A stretch of 64,000 nucleotides of DNA from Nocardioides sp. InS609-2 (lineage in GTDB: Bacteria > Actinomycetota > Actinomycetes > Propionibacteriales > Nocardioidaceae), in NCBI RefSeq assembly GCF_023208195.1, contig NZ_CP060034.1, positions 868,001 to 932,000 of the forward strand, written 5' to 3'. Positions within the stretch are counted from its first letter, which is position 1, and each line of letters starts with the position of its first letter. A program made the translations under genes and the position numbers. Of this stretch, positions 26,642 to 36,097 are shown in pieces. A model generated the notes under the pieces. It saw only the letters and a program-made list of their open reading frames with translations, was not told where the DNA came from and did no database searches.

Positions 26642-27157
26642 ATGGCTCTGCAGACGATTCCGCCCCGGATCAAGTGGGCAGTGGACGTGACCGACGTCCA
26701 GCCCAGTGACCAGGTGCTCGAGATCGGGTGCGGAGCGGGCGCCGCGGCGGAGCTCATCTGCTCGCGGCTCGAGACCGGCAAGCTCTTCGCGATCGACCGT
26801 TCGGAGTCGGGGGTCGACCGCACCAAGCGCCGCAACGCGCGGTACGTCGACGCCGGACGGCTCGTCGTACGCCAGATCGACCTGGCCACCCTGCGGGTGC
26901 CGGTCAAGCGGCTCAACAAGGTCTTCGCCTTCAACGTCAACCTGTTCTGGGTGCGCGCCTGCGACGACGAGGTGGCCCTGCTCCACGAACGTGTGGTGCC
27001 CGGTGGCGCGGTCTACCTGTTCTACGAAGCCGCCCGCCCCGAGCTGGTGCCGCGCATCGTCGAGAAGGCGTCCGCCACGCTGGCGAAGGCCGGCTTCCGC
27101 ATCTCGATCGTCGAGCAGAAGGCGCCGCCGGTCATCGGCATCGTCGGTCGTCGCTGA
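26642..27157 (+). CDS. Class I SAM-dependent methyltransferase
   Basis: A 171-residue small methyltransferase. VLEIGCGAGAAAELI near residues 24-38 is motif I, AIDRSESGVDRTKRR follows at the expected acidic strand, and VPGGAVYLFYEA is the late strand. Substrate unknown. It is a single gene, divergent from dapB and convergent with a GAF-ANTAR gene. A CAGGCT box lies 6 bases before the ATG and may be a weak -10. Confidence 0.78.
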   Translation: MALQTIPPRIKWAVDVTDVQPSDQVLEIGCGAGAAAELICSRLETGKLFAIDRSESGVDRTKRRNARYVDAGRLVVRQIDLATLRVPVKRLNKVFAFNVNLFWVRACDDEVALLHERVVPGGAVYLFYEAARPELVPRIVEKASATLAKAGFRISIVEQKAPPVIGIVGRR

Positions 27158-27167
27158 CGCACCGGAG

Positions 27168-27893
27168 TCACACGCCGCCGCGCAGCGCCTCCACATCCAC
27201 GTCGCCTTCGATGAGCTCCTTGGCGACCTGAACGAGCGACTGCTGCGTGCGCCGGCTAAAGCTGCGAATCAGATCGAAGGCCTCCTCGATGTCGAGGTTC
27301 GCCCGCTCGGCCAGGACACCCTTCGCCTGCTCGATCAGGATCCGGCTGTTCAGCGCGGTCTGCAGCTGTTCCGAGACGAGCTCCCGTTGCCGGATCACAC
27401 GCTCCTGGAGCAGCCCGATCGTGGCCACGTCGGCCAGCGCCTGACCGACGGCGACGTCCGAGTCGCTCATGCTCGCCTGCCCCGTGCAGAAGAGGTTCAG
27501 CGCGCCGATCACCTGGTCACGCAAGCGCATCGGGATGGCGTGCGCGGACTGGAACCCCGCCTCGGACGCCGCCTTCCTGAACGTCGGCCAGCGGTCTTCC
27601 ATCTCGGCAAAGCCGAGGTTCACCAACGGCCGGCCCGACCGGACGCACTCGAGGCACGGGCCGTCTTCGCTCTGGAGCTGGAAGAGCTCCAGCACCTTGA
27701 CCGCGTGGCTCGTCGACGCCACCGCCTGCAGATCCCCTCGCTGGTCGATCAGGATCAACCCGGCGGCGTCAGCGTCCAGCAGCTCGACGGCACGTTCGGT
27801 GAGCAGGTGGAGGAAGTCCAGCGCATCGAACTCCGCCACCAGCGTGTCAGCCAGCTCCACGAAGGTGGCCGTCAGCAGTTGTTCCCGGCTCAT
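27168..27893 (-). CDS. GAF and ANTAR domain regulator
   Basis: A 241-residue protein: GAF domain at about 15-160 (DADAAGLILID, EDGPCLECVRSGRP, HAIPMRLRDQVIGALNLF) and a C-terminal ANTAR RNA-binding domain at about 175-235 (ILIEQAKGVLAERANLDIEEAF). ANTAR proteins bind paired hairpins in nascent RNA and prevent termination. Third and last regulator in the cluster 29791-27168, after a 45-base gap. The EDGPC and adjacent cysteine could be redox-sensitive; this is a guess. Confidence 0.85.
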   Translation of the reverse strand: MSREQLLTATFVELADTLVAEFDALDFLHLLTERAVELLDADAAGLILIDQRGDLQAVASTSHAVKVLELFQLQSEDGPCLECVRSGRPLVNLGFAEMEDRWPTFRKAASEAGFQSAHAIPMRLRDQVIGALNLFCTGQASMSDSDVAVGQALADVATIGLLQERVIRQRELVSEQLQTALNSRILIEQAKGVLAERANLDIEEAFDLIRSFSRRTQQSLVQVAKELIEGDVDVEALRGGV

Positions 27894-27938
27894 CGAGATG
27901 TCTCCGTTCCTGCCCCATCACGGGCAACGCCCAGCGCA

Positions 27939-28655
27939 CTACACATTGTCATCCCTGTCCAGATCGAAACGCAGTCGTCGATTGATCACGTCCATGGCAA
28001 TCTTCAGGATCGAGCGGTCGACGGCGAAGGCATGGGCGCGCATCAGGAGCAGCGCCTCGGCCAGCCCGACCGCCGCCTGAACAGAGATCATGCCGGTTGC
28101 CTGGTGGACCTCGGATCGGTTGCCGACGGAGTTGGCCAGCTGCGGGTGCAGGCCGTCCCCGGGCTTCATCTGTTCCTGGAGATGGAGCAGCAGTACCACG
28201 GCGGCGTCGGCGTACACGAGCGCGTCAGTGAACGCGGCGGCGCCGAGGTTGCCGGTGGTGTCGCGATAGAGATCGAGCACGCCGAGCTTGATCCCTCCGA
28301 CCTGGAGCGGAAAGGCGAAGATGGCTGCCACCCCCGCATCCATCACGGCCGGGCCGAACGCCGGCCAACGGGTCATCGCTGTCATGGCCAGGTCGGGTTG
28401 CAGCACCGGCCGACCCTCGGTGGACGAGTCGATGCAAGGCCCTTCCCCGAGCGTGAACTGCAGGTCCTCCATGACCCGTGCGGTTCCGTCGGTGGCCCCG
28501 ACCACGCCCTGATGACCGGCATCCGACATCAGCGCCATTCCCACGCCCGTGACTTCGAGGTGACTGGAGCACTTGGCGCAGAGCAGCTCGGGCAGCGTAG
28601 TCGGGCCTGGGTTCCCGTCCATGATCGAGGAGAGGATCTCGGTGACCGTCACCAT
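27939..28655 (-). CDS. GAF and ANTAR domain regulator
   Basis: A 238-residue paralogue of its neighbours, with a GAF domain (GVVGATDGTARVMEDLQ, LGEGPCIDSSTEGRP, AFPLQVGGIKLGVLDLY) and an ANTAR domain (VHQATGMISVQAAVGLAEALL). An early CAKC pair (about 26-29) is absent from the other two. It starts at the base after the sigma-like gene's TAG, so the two are translated together. Confidence 0.85.
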   Translation of the reverse strand: MVTVTEILSSIMDGNPGPTTLPELLCAKCSSHLEVTGVGMALMSDAGHQGVVGATDGTARVMEDLQFTLGEGPCIDSSTEGRPVLQPDLAMTAMTRWPAFGPAVMDAGVAAIFAFPLQVGGIKLGVLDLYRDTTGNLGAAAFTDALVYADAAVVLLLHLQEQMKPGDGLHPQLANSVGNRSEVHQATGMISVQAAVGLAEALLLMRAHAFAVDRSILKIAMDVINRRLRFDLDRDDNV

Positions 28656-29126
28656 CTAGGTGACCACCTCCAGGCGATGGAGCCCCGACCTCAGCAGCTC
28701 GTCGACCACGCAGACCGGCAGCGCCAGGAACTGGGCGGCTTCGGAGTTGGTGTGGTCGCCGAACAGACATAGGCCGATCACCGCTCGTTGCTGGTCGGAC
28801 AGTGTCGGCAGTGCCTCAACGATTGGCGAGGAATCCGTTTCACTCACCATCCGGAACAACACCTTGCTCTGGCCCGATCGCGAGATGAACGAGCGACGGT
28901 GCACCTCGTCCGCCAGGATCAGGCGGTCGCCATGGTCGTCGGCGGAGCGGTGTCGGGGGCATGCTTCGCGGAGTACCTGCCCCACGATCACCTCAGCCTC
29001 GCGCTGGTCGTCGAGGAGCAGGATCGCCAACGCCAGCAGGTCATGCGCATGCGTGTCGAAGAGCCCCACGGCACACGGCTCGCGTCGCGTCACCTCGCCG
29101 GACTGCCTCCGGCCGAGCCCGGTCAT
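28656..29126 (-). CDS. Sigma-factor-like protein (degenerate region 2 plus region 4)
   Basis: A 156-residue protein. The first part, DTHAHDLLALAILLLDDQREAEVIVGQVLREAC, has the pattern of sigma region 2 but without the aromatic -10-melting residues. The C-terminal PTLSDQQRAVIGLCLFGDHTN and AAQFLALPVCVVDELLRSGLHRL resemble the region 4 helix-turn-helix. It overlaps the upstream GAF-ANTAR gene by 4 bases (ATGA) and directly abuts the next. It may be an ECF-like sigma or only a DNA/RNA polymerase adaptor; not certain. Confidence 0.6.
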   Translation of the reverse strand: MTGLGRRQSGEVTRREPCAVGLFDTHAHDLLALAILLLDDQREAEVIVGQVLREACPRHRSADDHGDRLILADEVHRRSFISRSGQSKVLFRMVSETDSSPIVEALPTLSDQQRAVIGLCLFGDHTNSEAAQFLALPVCVVDELLRSGLHRLEVVT

Positions 29127-29791
29127 GGGTGCTCACCGGTGGGACAGTCGTCGAGGGCATGCGTCGCGATCAGGCATTCGGCAATGTCCTGGAGTGTGGT
29201 GTTCGTGTCCTGGGAGTGTCGGATCATGACCGCGAAGGCATCCTCGGCCGCGAGTCCGAAACGCTCCATCAGGATGCCCTGGGCCTGACCGATCCGGGCC
29301 CGACCACCTACCGCGGTCATCAGGTGGGCGGCCGTGCGCGCATGACCGAGCGCGCTACCAGCGTGCTGCGCGAGGACCCTGGCCAGGGCGAGCTCGTGAT
29401 CGGTGAAGGCGACACGACGGGTGTAGTAGAGCGTGAGCGACCCGGTCGACCCCTCAGGCGTGAGGATTTGTGTGGCGAGGACGCTCACGACGCCCAGCTC
29501 GGCGATGGCCGACGCCCACACTGGCCAGGTGCGGCACTGCGTGAGATCACTCACCGCCACCTGGGGCGCGCACCAGGCCGGGCTCACGGCTGGTCCGTCG
29601 GCGTGCTGCGACTGGAACCAGTCGATCACGCCGACCACGGCATCGCTGGCCGCGAGCGTGATCACCGCGCCATCCGCACCTCTGAGCGCGACCCCGGCCC
29701 GATCGCAGCCGAAGTGCGCGAGGGCCAACGCCGGCACCGACGCGAACCAGTCATCGAGACGCTGCGGACCATCGGTCGACGCAATCGACAC
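29123..29791 (-). CDS. GAF and ANTAR domain regulator
   Basis: A 222-residue protein with a GAF domain (about 15-145) and an ANTAR domain (GRARIGQAQGILMERFGLAAEDAF onward). First gene of the four-gene regulatory run. GTG start with a purine-rich GAAGGGGG region upstream. Unlike its two paralogues, its GAF domain lacks the GPC cysteine and has a tryptophan-rich middle (CRTWPVWASA), so the signal sensed may differ. Confidence 0.82.
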   Translation of the reverse strand: MSIASTDGPQRLDDWFASVPALALAHFGCDRAGVALRGADGAVITLAASDAVVGVIDWFQSQHADGPAVSPAWCAPQVAVSDLTQCRTWPVWASAIAELGVVSVLATQILTPEGSTGSLTLYYTRRVAFTDHELALARVLAQHAGSALGHARTAAHLMTAVGGRARIGQAQGILMERFGLAAEDAFAVMIRHSQDTNTTLQDIAECLIATHALDDCPTGEHP

Positions 29792-29960
29792 TCGGCTCGC
29801 CCCCTTCGCTCCGTGAGATCACGAGCGTCGACCGCGGCCACGATCGCAATCCCAGAGTCCTGCAATGCAGTAGCTGTGCTCCACCGCATGCCGGGGTCCG
29901 GGGCCTGCGTCTCGAGCATACCGCGCGATCGAGCCCGCGGAGAGGTAACCCGATCGAGAT

Positions 29961-31325
29961 TCAGGGGCCGACGACGGCGAGGATCTCGGGCTGCGTGAAC
30001 AGCTCGGCGGCCAGCTCGCGCACCTCGTCGAGGGTGACGCCCTCGATGCGGGCGAGCACCTCGTCGAGCGTCAACAGCTCGTCGTGGATGAGCTCGGCCT
30101 TGCCGAGTCGTGACATCCGCGAGCCGGAGTCCTCGAGGCCGAGCACCAGCCCGCCTCGCAGCTGGCCCTGGCCGCGCTCGAGCTCCTGGGCGGTGATGCC
30201 CTCGGCCGCGACCTTGGCCAGCTCGTCGCGCACCACGGCCAGCACGTCGTCGACCTTGCCGGGCAGGCAGCCCACCGAGACGCCCACGACGCCGGCGTCG
30301 GCGTGGTGGCTAGCGAACGAGTAGATCGAGTAGGCCAGGCCGCGACGCTCTCGGACCTCCTGGAACAGTCGTGACGAGGTGCCGCCACCCAGCGCCGTGT
30401 TGAGTACGCCGAGGGCGAAGCGCCGATCGTCGCGGCGCGTCAGGCCACCGACCCCGAGCACGAGGTTGACCTGCTCGAAGGGCTTGGTCGTGGAAGCCGT
30501 GCCGGGGTGCACCCGGCGTGCGCGGAGACCGCGGCGCGGCGGCACCGGCGTCTCGTCGCGATCAAGGAAGCCCTGACGGGAGAAGGCCTTGCGGACCTGC
30601 CGGACCACGCTGGCGTGGTCGAGGTTGCCGGCCACTGCCACCACCATGTTGGCCGGGCGGTAGTGCTTGCGGTGGAAGCGCGCGATCTGGTCGCGGGTCA
30701 GGCTCGCGATCGACTCGACGCTGCCCGCGATCGGCCGGCCCAGGGGAGAGTCGCCCCAGGCCTGCTGCGCGAAGAGGTTGTGCACCACGTCGTCCGGGTC
30801 GTCGTCATGCATGGCGATCTCATCAAGGATCACCTCGCGTTCTGCGTCGACGTCCTGGGTGCTGAGCAGCGAGTTGGTGATCATGTCGCCGAGCACGTCG
30901 ACGGTCAGCGGCAGGTCCTCGTCTAGCACCCGGGCGTGGAAGCAGGTGTACTCCTTGGCGGTGAAGGCGTTGAACTCACCGCCCACCTCGTCGAGGGCCA
31001 CCGAGATGTCGAGCGCGGTGCGCTCGCGGGTGCCCTTGAAGAGCAGGTGCTCGAGGAAGTGGGAGGCGCCGTGGAGCGCCGGGGTCTCGTCGCGCGAACC
31101 CACGCCGACCCACACTCCGATGCTGGCGGAGCGCACTCCGGCCATGTGCTCGGTGATCACCCGCAGACCGCCAGGCAGGAGCGTACGGCGTACGCGCGAG
31201 GTGATCTGGCCGTCGCAGCCCTTCACCGTCTGGAGGGTGCGGGTGGAGCCGACCGGCTGGGAAACGGCCGACCGGCCAGCAGAAACCTGCTGGCCGGTCG
31301 TACCGCTGTTGGAGCGAGTGGTCAC
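29961..31325 (-). CDS. M16 family zinc peptidase
   Basis: A 454-residue insulinase-type peptidase. The inverted zinc motif HFLEH (His89, Glu92, His93) and the downstream [16 protein letters not shown] supply metal ligands; the C-terminal half carries the R/Y pair region [11 protein letters not shown]. About 40 hydrophilic residues precede the domain and there is no clear signal peptide. It overlaps the pnp stop by 4 bases, the usual pnp-M16 pairing in actinobacteria. Confidence 0.9.
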   Translation of the reverse strand: MTTRSNSGTTGQQVSAGRSAVSQPVGSTRTLQTVKGCDGQITSRVRRTLLPGGLRVITEHMAGVRSASIGVWVGVGSRDETPALHGASHFLEHLLFKGTRERTALDISVALDEVGGEFNAFTAKEYTCFHARVLDEDLPLTVDVLGDMITNSLLSTQDVDAEREVILDEIAMHDDDPDDVVHNLFAQQAWGDSPLGRPIAGSVESIASLTRDQIARFHRKHYRPANMVVAVAGNLDHASVVRQVRKAFSRQGFLDRDETPVPPRRGLRARRVHPGTASTTKPFEQVNLVLGVGGLTRRDDRRFALGVLNTALGGGTSSRLFQEVRERRGLAYSIYSFASHHADAGVVGVSVGCLPGKVDDVLAVVRDELAKVAAEGITAQELERGQGQLRGGLVLGLEDSGSRMSRLGKAELIHDELLTLDEVLARIEGVTLDEVRELAAELFTQPEILAVVGP

Positions 31326-33556
31326 TCGGCGTCAGTCGACTCGACGGTCTCGTCGTCGCCCTCGGCGTCGGACGAGGACTCGTCGACGACCGGGATCAGC
31401 GACAGCTTGCCGCGGTCGTCGATCTCGCCGATCTCGACCTGGATCTTCTGACCGACCGAGACGACGTCCTCGACGTTGTCGACCCGCTTGCCACCGGCCA
31501 GGCCACGCAGCTTGCTGATGTGCAGCAGGCCGTCCTTGCCGGGCATCAGCGAGACGAACGCACCGAAGTTCGTCGTCTTGACGACGGTGCCGAGGTAGCG
31601 CTCGCCGACCTCGGGCATCGTCGGGTTGGCGATCGCGTTGACCATGGCACGGGCGGCCTCTGCCGCTTCACCGTTGGTCGCACCGATGTAGACCGTGCCG
31701 TCGTCCTCGATGGACAGCGACGCGCCCGTGTCGTCCTGGATCTGGTTGATGACCTTGCCCTTGGGCCCGATGACCTCACCGATCTTGTCGACCGGCACGC
31801 GCACACTGATGATGCGCGGCGCGTGGACCGACATCTCCTCGGGAGCGTCGATGGCCTCGTTCATGACCTCGAGGATCGCGAGGCGGGCATCCTTGGCCTG
31901 GTTGAGCGCCGCGGCGAGCACCTCGGCCGGGATGCCGTCGAGCTTCGTGTCGAGCTGGAGAGCCGTGACGAAGTCCTTGGTGCCGGCGACCTTGAAGTCC
32001 ATGTCGCCGAACGCGTCCTCGGCACCGAGGATGTCGGTGAGCGCGATGTACTCGGTCTTGCCGTCGATCTCGGCCGAGATGAGGCCCATCGCGATGCCGG
32101 CGACGGCCGCCTTGAGGGGCACGCCTGCCTGCAGCAGCGACATCGTCGAGGCGCAGACCGAGCCCATCGAGGTGGAGCCGTTGGAGCTCATGGCCTCGGA
32201 GAGCTGGCGGATCGCGTAGGGGAACGTCTCGCGGTTGGGGAGCACGGGCAGCAGCGCGCGTCGAGCCAGCGCACCGTGACCGACCTCGCGACGCTTCGGC
32301 GAACCGACGCGGCCCGTCTCACCGGTGGAGAACGGCGGGAAGACGTACTTGTGCATGTAGCGGCGCGACTTCTCCGGGGAGAGGGTGTCGAGCTTCTGCT
32401 CCAGGGTGAGCATGTTCAGCGTGGTGACACCCAGGATCTGGGTCTCCCCGCGCTCGAACAGCGCCGAGCCGTGGACGCGCGGGATCAGGCCGACCTCGGC
32501 GTGCAGCGGACGGATGTCAGCCGGGCCTCGGCCGTCGATGCGGACCTTGTCGCGCAGCACGCGCTCGCGGACGAGCGACTTGTTGAGCGAGCGGAACGCC
32601 GCACCGATCTCCTTCTCGCGACCCTCGAACTTGTCGGCGAGGGAGTCGAGCAGACCGGCCTTGATCTCGTCGAGCTTGTCTTCGCGCTCGGCCTTGCCGG
32701 AGATGGTCATGGCCTCGGCGGTGGGCGCCTTCACGGCGGACTCGACGGCGGCGTAGACGTCGTCCTCGAACTCGAGGAAGACCGGGAAGTCCTGGACCGG
32801 CTTGGCGGCGACGTTGGCCAGCTCGACCTGCGCCTCGCACAGCTGCTTGATGAACGGCTTGGCCGCGTCGAGACCCTGGGCGACGACCGACTCGGTCGGG
32901 GCCTGGGCGCCGCTCTCGACCTTGTCGAAGGTCGTCTCGGTGGCCTCGGCCTCGACCATCATGATCGCGACGTCACCGGTGTCGGTGACGCGACCCGCGA
33001 CGACCATGTCGAACACGGCGTCCTCGAGCTGCGAGTGCGACGGGAAGGCGACCCACTGGCCCTCGATGAGGGCGACGCGGACGCCACCGACCGGGCCGGA
33101 GAACGGCAGCCCGGAGAGCTGGGTGGAGAGCGACGCGGCGTTGATGGCCAGCACGTCGTAGGGCTGGTCGGGGTCGAGCGCCAGCACGGTGATGACGACC
33201 TGGACCTCGTTGCGGAGGCCCTTCTTGAACGTCGGGCGCAGCGGGCGGTCGATCAGGCGGCAGGTGAGGATGGCGTCCTCGCCGGGACGACCCTCGGACC
33301 GGAAGAAGGAGCCGGGGATCTGGCCCACGGCGTACATCCGCTCCTCGACGTCGATCGTCAGGGGGAAGAAGTCGAAGTGGTCCTTGGGCTGCTTGCCGGC
33401 CGTGGTGGCCGAGAGCAGCATGGTCTCGTCATCGAGGTAGGCGGTCACCGATCCGGCGGCCTGGCGGGCGAGAAGGCCCGTCTCGAACTTGACGGTGCGG
33501 GTGCCGTACTTGCCGTTGTCGAGCACGGTCTCTACAGCAGAAATTTCTGGTTCCAC
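31322..33556 (-). CDS. pnp: Polyribonucleotide nucleotidyltransferase (PNPase)
   Basis: A 744-residue 3'-to-5' phosphorolytic exoribonuclease that works in RNA turnover. Two RNase PH domains are linked by a helical segment; the second has [16 protein letters not shown] and [22 protein letters not shown] domain ([20 protein letters not shown]) and a C-terminal S1 domain ([23 protein letters not shown]) follow, then an acidic tail. Starts with GTG. rpsO is upstream in the same orientation, a classic arrangement. Confidence 0.97.
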   Translation of the reverse strand: MEPEISAVETVLDNGKYGTRTVKFETGLLARQAAGSVTAYLDDETMLLSATTAGKQPKDHFDFFPLTIDVEERMYAVGQIPGSFFRSEGRPGEDAILTCRLIDRPLRPTFKKGLRNEVQVVITVLALDPDQPYDVLAINAASLSTQLSGLPFSGPVGGVRVALIEGQWVAFPSHSQLEDAVFDMVVAGRVTDTGDVAIMMVEAEATETTFDKVESGAQAPTESVVAQGLDAAKPFIKQLCEAQVELANVAAKPVQDFPVFLEFEDDVYAAVESAVKAPTAEAMTISGKAEREDKLDEIKAGLLDSLADKFEGREKEIGAAFRSLNKSLVRERVLRDKVRIDGRGPADIRPLHAEVGLIPRVHGSALFERGETQILGVTTLNMLTLEQKLDTLSPEKSRRYMHKYVFPPFSTGETGRVGSPKRREVGHGALARRALLPVLPNRETFPYAIRQLSEAMSSNGSTSMGSVCASTMSLLQAGVPLKAAVAGIAMGLISAEIDGKTEYIALTDILGAEDAFGDMDFKVAGTKDFVTALQLDTKLDGIPAEVLAAALNQAKDARLAILEVMNEAIDAPEEMSVHAPRIISVRVPVDKIGEVIGPKGKVINQIQDDTGASLSIEDDGTVYIGATNGEAAEAARAMVNAIANPTMPEVGERYLGTVVKTTNFGAFVSLMPGKDGLLHISKLRGLAGGKRVDNVEDVVSVGQKIQVEIGEIDDRGKLSLIPVVDESSSDAEGDDETVESTDAE

Positions 33557-33794
33557 GAAGGTGGTCCCTTTCTTGTACGCGGAGCGACCACGCGCCTGAC
33601 CTGCGGCTCAGCTTGTTCTGCTGGAATGTGCCGGTCTTCGATCGAGGCCCGCAGGACGGATTCGTCCTGAAAGCCACTACCGAGGACCGGGCGGCGTTGG
33701 CGGGTCGCTCCTGGAGTGGTGAGTGTTCAGTTGTCGCAGTCGACCCTACTGGTCAGCTGCGGGTGATTCGCTGGCGGAGCGGGGTGATGCAGCA

Positions 33795-33826
33795 GGAGCG
33801 GCCACCCCAGCTGGGGCGACCGCTCC
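33795..33826 (-). promoter_or_regulatory. Hairpin in the rpsO-pnp intergenic region
   Basis: GGAGCGG pairs with CCGCTCC around an inner perfect palindrome CCCCAGCTGGGG. It lies 6 bases past the rpsO stop and has no T-run. It may act as a weak terminator or as a processing site in the pnp leader, as known for E. coli rpsO-pnp. The rest of 33557-33794 shows nothing clear. Confidence 0.5.
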
Positions 33827-33831
33827 GGATG

Positions 33832-34107
33832 TCATCGACGCAGGCCGAGCTTCTCGACGATCGAGCGGTAGCGCTCGATCTCGGTCTTCTGCAGGTAGTT
33901 GAGCAGACGACGACGCTGGCCCACGAGCAGCAGCAGACCACGACGGCTGTGGTGGTCGTGCTTGTGGGTCTTGAGGTGTTCGGTGAGGTGGCTGATGCGG
34001 TGGCTCAGCAGAGCAACCTGCACCTCGGGCGAACCGGTGTCGCCCTCGGTCGTGGCGTGCTCGGCGATGATCTTCTTCTTGGTCTCCGCGTCGGTACCGA
34101 TCGACAT
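33832..34107 (-). CDS. rpsO: 30S ribosomal protein S15
   Basis: A 91-residue ribosomal protein of four helices that binds 16S rRNA. Motifs [27 protein letters not shown] (in two parts: [11 protein letters not shown] and [10 protein letters not shown]) and [19 protein letters not shown] are unmistakable. GGAAGGAAC precedes the ATG. Cotranscribed with pnp downstream, probably from the TAGTCT promoter at 34226. Confidence 0.97.
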   Translation of the reverse strand: MSIGTDAETKKKIIAEHATTEGDTGSPEVQVALLSHRISHLTEHLKTHKHDHHSRRGLLLLVGQRRRLLNYLQKTEIERYRSIVEKLGLRR

Positions 34108-34225
34108 GGGGGTTCCTTCCGGTCTCGTTGCGCGGCGCACCGGACCCTGACTGGTCCGAGCACTGGGATCCGCGGCCGTCATGACGGCGTGTCGCCTCCC
34201 GCCGTACGGGCTGGGCAACCGGAAA

Positions 34226-34231
34226 AGACTA
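34226..34231 (-). promoter_or_regulatory. -10 element for rpsO
   Basis: TAGTCT on the minus strand; a leader of about 110 bases would precede rpsO, long enough for S15 feedback control, though no specific fold is evident to me. Confidence 0.35.
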
Positions 34232-34264
34232 GCAGCGGGCCTCCGGTCCGGCCCAATCGCGACA

Positions 34265-34293
34265 ACACCCCGCCGGCCTAGCCGACGGGGTGT
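34265..34293 (-). terminator. Terminator-like hairpin after the DUF6458 gene
   Basis: ACACCCCG pairs with CGGGGTGT, with an inner GGC/GCC pair and CTA loop. Lies 25 bases beyond the stop of the DUF6458 gene. The T-run is weak. Confidence 0.5.
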
Positions 34294-34318
34294 GTCACGG
34301 GCTGCTCACATGCGGGAA

Positions 34319-34579
34319 TCAGACAGCCGGCGGCGGGTTGTTGCCGTCGGACTGACGCTCCTGCACGGTCTGCGAACCGTCGGAGTGGGTGGTCCGCGCC
34401 ACCGTGCTCTGCCGACGGCGGGCGTTGGTCTGCATCGCGGTGATAGCGATGACCAGGACCCCGGCCGCAGCCAGGATCCAGCCGATCATGGTGAGGTCGA
34501 TCGCCTCGACCGCGTCCTGGACGGCGAACGCCAGGATCAGGCCGACAGCGAGCAGGAAGACACCGAGTCCGTAACCCAT
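34319..34579 (-). CDS. DUF6458-type small membrane protein
   Basis: An 86-residue protein with two hydrophobic helices (about 2-22 and 30-50: YGLGVFLLAVGLILAFAV and MIGWILAAAGVLVIAITA) and a hydrophilic, Gln/Ser/Thr-rich tail ending NNPPPAV. It fits the small actinobacterial DUF6458 family, function unknown. GGAGAATCC precedes the ATG. Confidence 0.7.
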   Translation of the reverse strand: MGYGLGVFLLAVGLILAFAVQDAVEAIDLTMIGWILAAAGVLVIAITAMQTNARRRQSTVARTTHSDGSQTVQERQSDGNNPPPAV

Positions 34580-34640
34580 GGATTCTCCAGTTCATCGAGG
34601 ATGATGCGGCGAGACTAAGCCGGGGCGTCCCGCAAAGCCA

Positions 34641-35693
34641 TCATCGACCCGACTTCTGGCTCTTCTTCTTCTCCGGCGTCTTCTCGGGCGTCATCTCGGG
34701 CGTGGTTTCCTGCACCTGGCTCTCGCCGTACGCCGCGTCCGGGATGGTCACCGACGGCACCCGGTCGTGGGGCGGCAACGCGAAGGTTGGCGGGGTGTCG
34801 GAGGTCCAGGGCGAGGACTGGCGTTCACCGCCCTCGTCGCCGGCGCCCTGTGGCATGGGGAAGGTGTTCCACACCTCGCCGTTGACGTTGGACCACGGGT
34901 AGGTCCACGGCGCGGCGTACTCGTCGACCTTGAGCGGCGCGCCGTACTGGTCGAAGAGCTGGATGCCGGTGAGGGGCTGACCGTCGGCGTCGTAGGGATA
35001 GATGTTGCTGACGTCGCTGCCATTGCTGGTGATGCCGGTGCTGTACGCGGTGTCGGTGTAGCCACTGTCGATCTGCGCCCAGGTCGCGTTGGGAAGGGAC
35101 CCGAACACGGGAAACACCATGCAGACCGCGAACAGGTTGAGGCCGAGGAGCACCACTCTCGCAACGACTCCCGGGCTGCCTGGCCAGAGCTTGCTCCGGC
35201 CGATCTGCACACTCAGCGCCACCGCGAGGAGCAGCAGCGGGACACCGAGTCCGTCGAGGGTCGGCACCCAGCCCATCTGCCACGACCCGACCATGAGGAG
35301 GTCGATCGACTGGACCGCGACATAGGCGCGTAGCACCCACCAAGCCGGTTGCAACGAGACGACGAACTCCCAGGGGGAACCGGGCAGCCCCGTGACCGCC
35401 CGGTCCCACCGATCGTGGGCCGCGTCGAGCCAGCCGGCCACGGTCTCCCCCGCCGCCTTCTTGATCCGGACCTGGCCCATGGCCGGGCTGAGTCCGGCAG
35501 CGGTGCGCAGCTCCTCGGCGTAGACGACCGGGTCGCCGAGCGCCTCGACACCGCGCTCCTCGACCAGGTCGGTCAGGTCGGCCTCGAGGCCACCGGCCAG
35601 CTCCTCGCGCTCGTCGGAGGTGAGGTCGGCCAGCCTGGCCCGGACCGCCTCGGCGAACTGCGCGACCTCCGGTGCGATGGATGCGGTGTTCAT
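34641..35693 (-). CDS. Membrane protein with HAAS-type N-terminus, PadR partner
   Basis: A 350-residue protein. Residues 1-70 (EAVRARLADLTSDEREELAGGL and ADLTDLVEERG) look like the HAAS/permease-prefix helical domain. Four hydrophobic helices follow (about 120-215), then an extracellular-type Tyr/Asn/Gly-rich region and a Lys/Pro/Glu repeat tail (TPEMTPEKTPEKKK). The ATG overlaps the padR stop by 4 bases. HAAS proteins are typically regulated by a neighbouring PadR factor. Function unknown. Confidence 0.7.
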   Translation of the reverse strand: MNTASIAPEVAQFAEAVRARLADLTSDEREELAGGLEADLTDLVEERGVEALGDPVVYAEELRTAAGLSPAMGQVRIKKAAGETVAGWLDAAHDRWDRAVTGLPGSPWEFVVSLQPAWWVLRAYVAVQSIDLLMVGSWQMGWVPTLDGLGVPLLLLAVALSVQIGRSKLWPGSPGVVARVVLLGLNLFAVCMVFPVFGSLPNATWAQIDSGYTDTAYSTGITSNGSDVSNIYPYDADGQPLTGIQLFDQYGAPLKVDEYAAPWTYPWSNVNGEVWNTFPMPQGAGDEGGERQSSPWTSDTPPTFALPPHDRVPSVTIPDAAYGESQVQETTPEMTPEKTPEKKKSQKSGR

Positions 35694-36016
35694 GCGGGGA
35701 CTCCTTGCAGGATGCCGGACACGGTGGCCGAGAAGTGGGCCCAGTCGTCGGTCTGGCTCTTCAGCTGCGAGCGGCCGATGGGCGTGATGCCGTAGTACTT
35801 GCGGTGCGGACCTTCGTCGGACGGGACGACATATGACGTGAGGGCGCCGGAGGCGTAGAGCCGGCGCAGCGTGCCGTAGACCGAGGCGTCCCCCACGTCG
35901 TCTAGCCCGCCGGCGCGCAGGCGGCGTACGACGTCGTAGCCGTAGCCGTCCTCAGCGTCGACGACCGCGAGCACCGCGAGGTCGAGCACCCCCTTGAGGA
36001 GCTGGGTGGTATCCAT
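35690..36016 (-). CDS. PadR family transcriptional regulator
   Basis: A 108-residue winged-helix repressor: LLKGVLDLAVLAVVDAEDGYGYDVVRRL, SVYGTLRRLYASGALTSY and the basic KYYGITPIGRSQL wing. The short PadR-s2 type has a single C-terminal helix for dimers. The ATG is 7 bases after a TAGTGT box, and the inverted repeat at 36021-36053 overlaps that box, so self-repression is likely. Confidence 0.88.
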   Translation of the reverse strand: MDTTQLLKGVLDLAVLAVVDAEDGYGYDVVRRLRAGGLDDVGDASVYGTLRRLYASGALTSYVVPSDEGPHRKYYGITPIGRSQLKSQTDDWAHFSATVSGILQGVPA

Positions 36017-36020
36017 GCAG

Positions 36021-36053
36021 CGCACACTACTGCGCGAACCGTAATAGTGTGCG
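36021..36053. promoter_or_regulatory. PadR-type operator with two outward -10 boxes
   Basis: Perfect 9-bp arms CGCACACTA and TAGTGTGCG with a 15-base centre. TAGTGT occurs on both strands, as a -10 for padR (minus, 36029-36024, 7 bases before its ATG) and for the divergent oxidoreductase (plus, 36045-36050). A repressor bound here would shut both. Confidence 0.6.
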
Positions 36054-36097
36054 GTGCGCCGCTCCTCTGGCGTGTCGGGCCGTGCGACGATCGGCCC

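Noticed and set aside
28656..29126. Sigma-like gene as a standard ECF sigma factor
   Set aside because: Region 2 lacks the usual promoter-melting residues and there is no anti-sigma gene; kept only as sigma-like.
31520..33670. 716-codon plus-strand frame
   Set aside because: Antisense of pnp; shadow frame.
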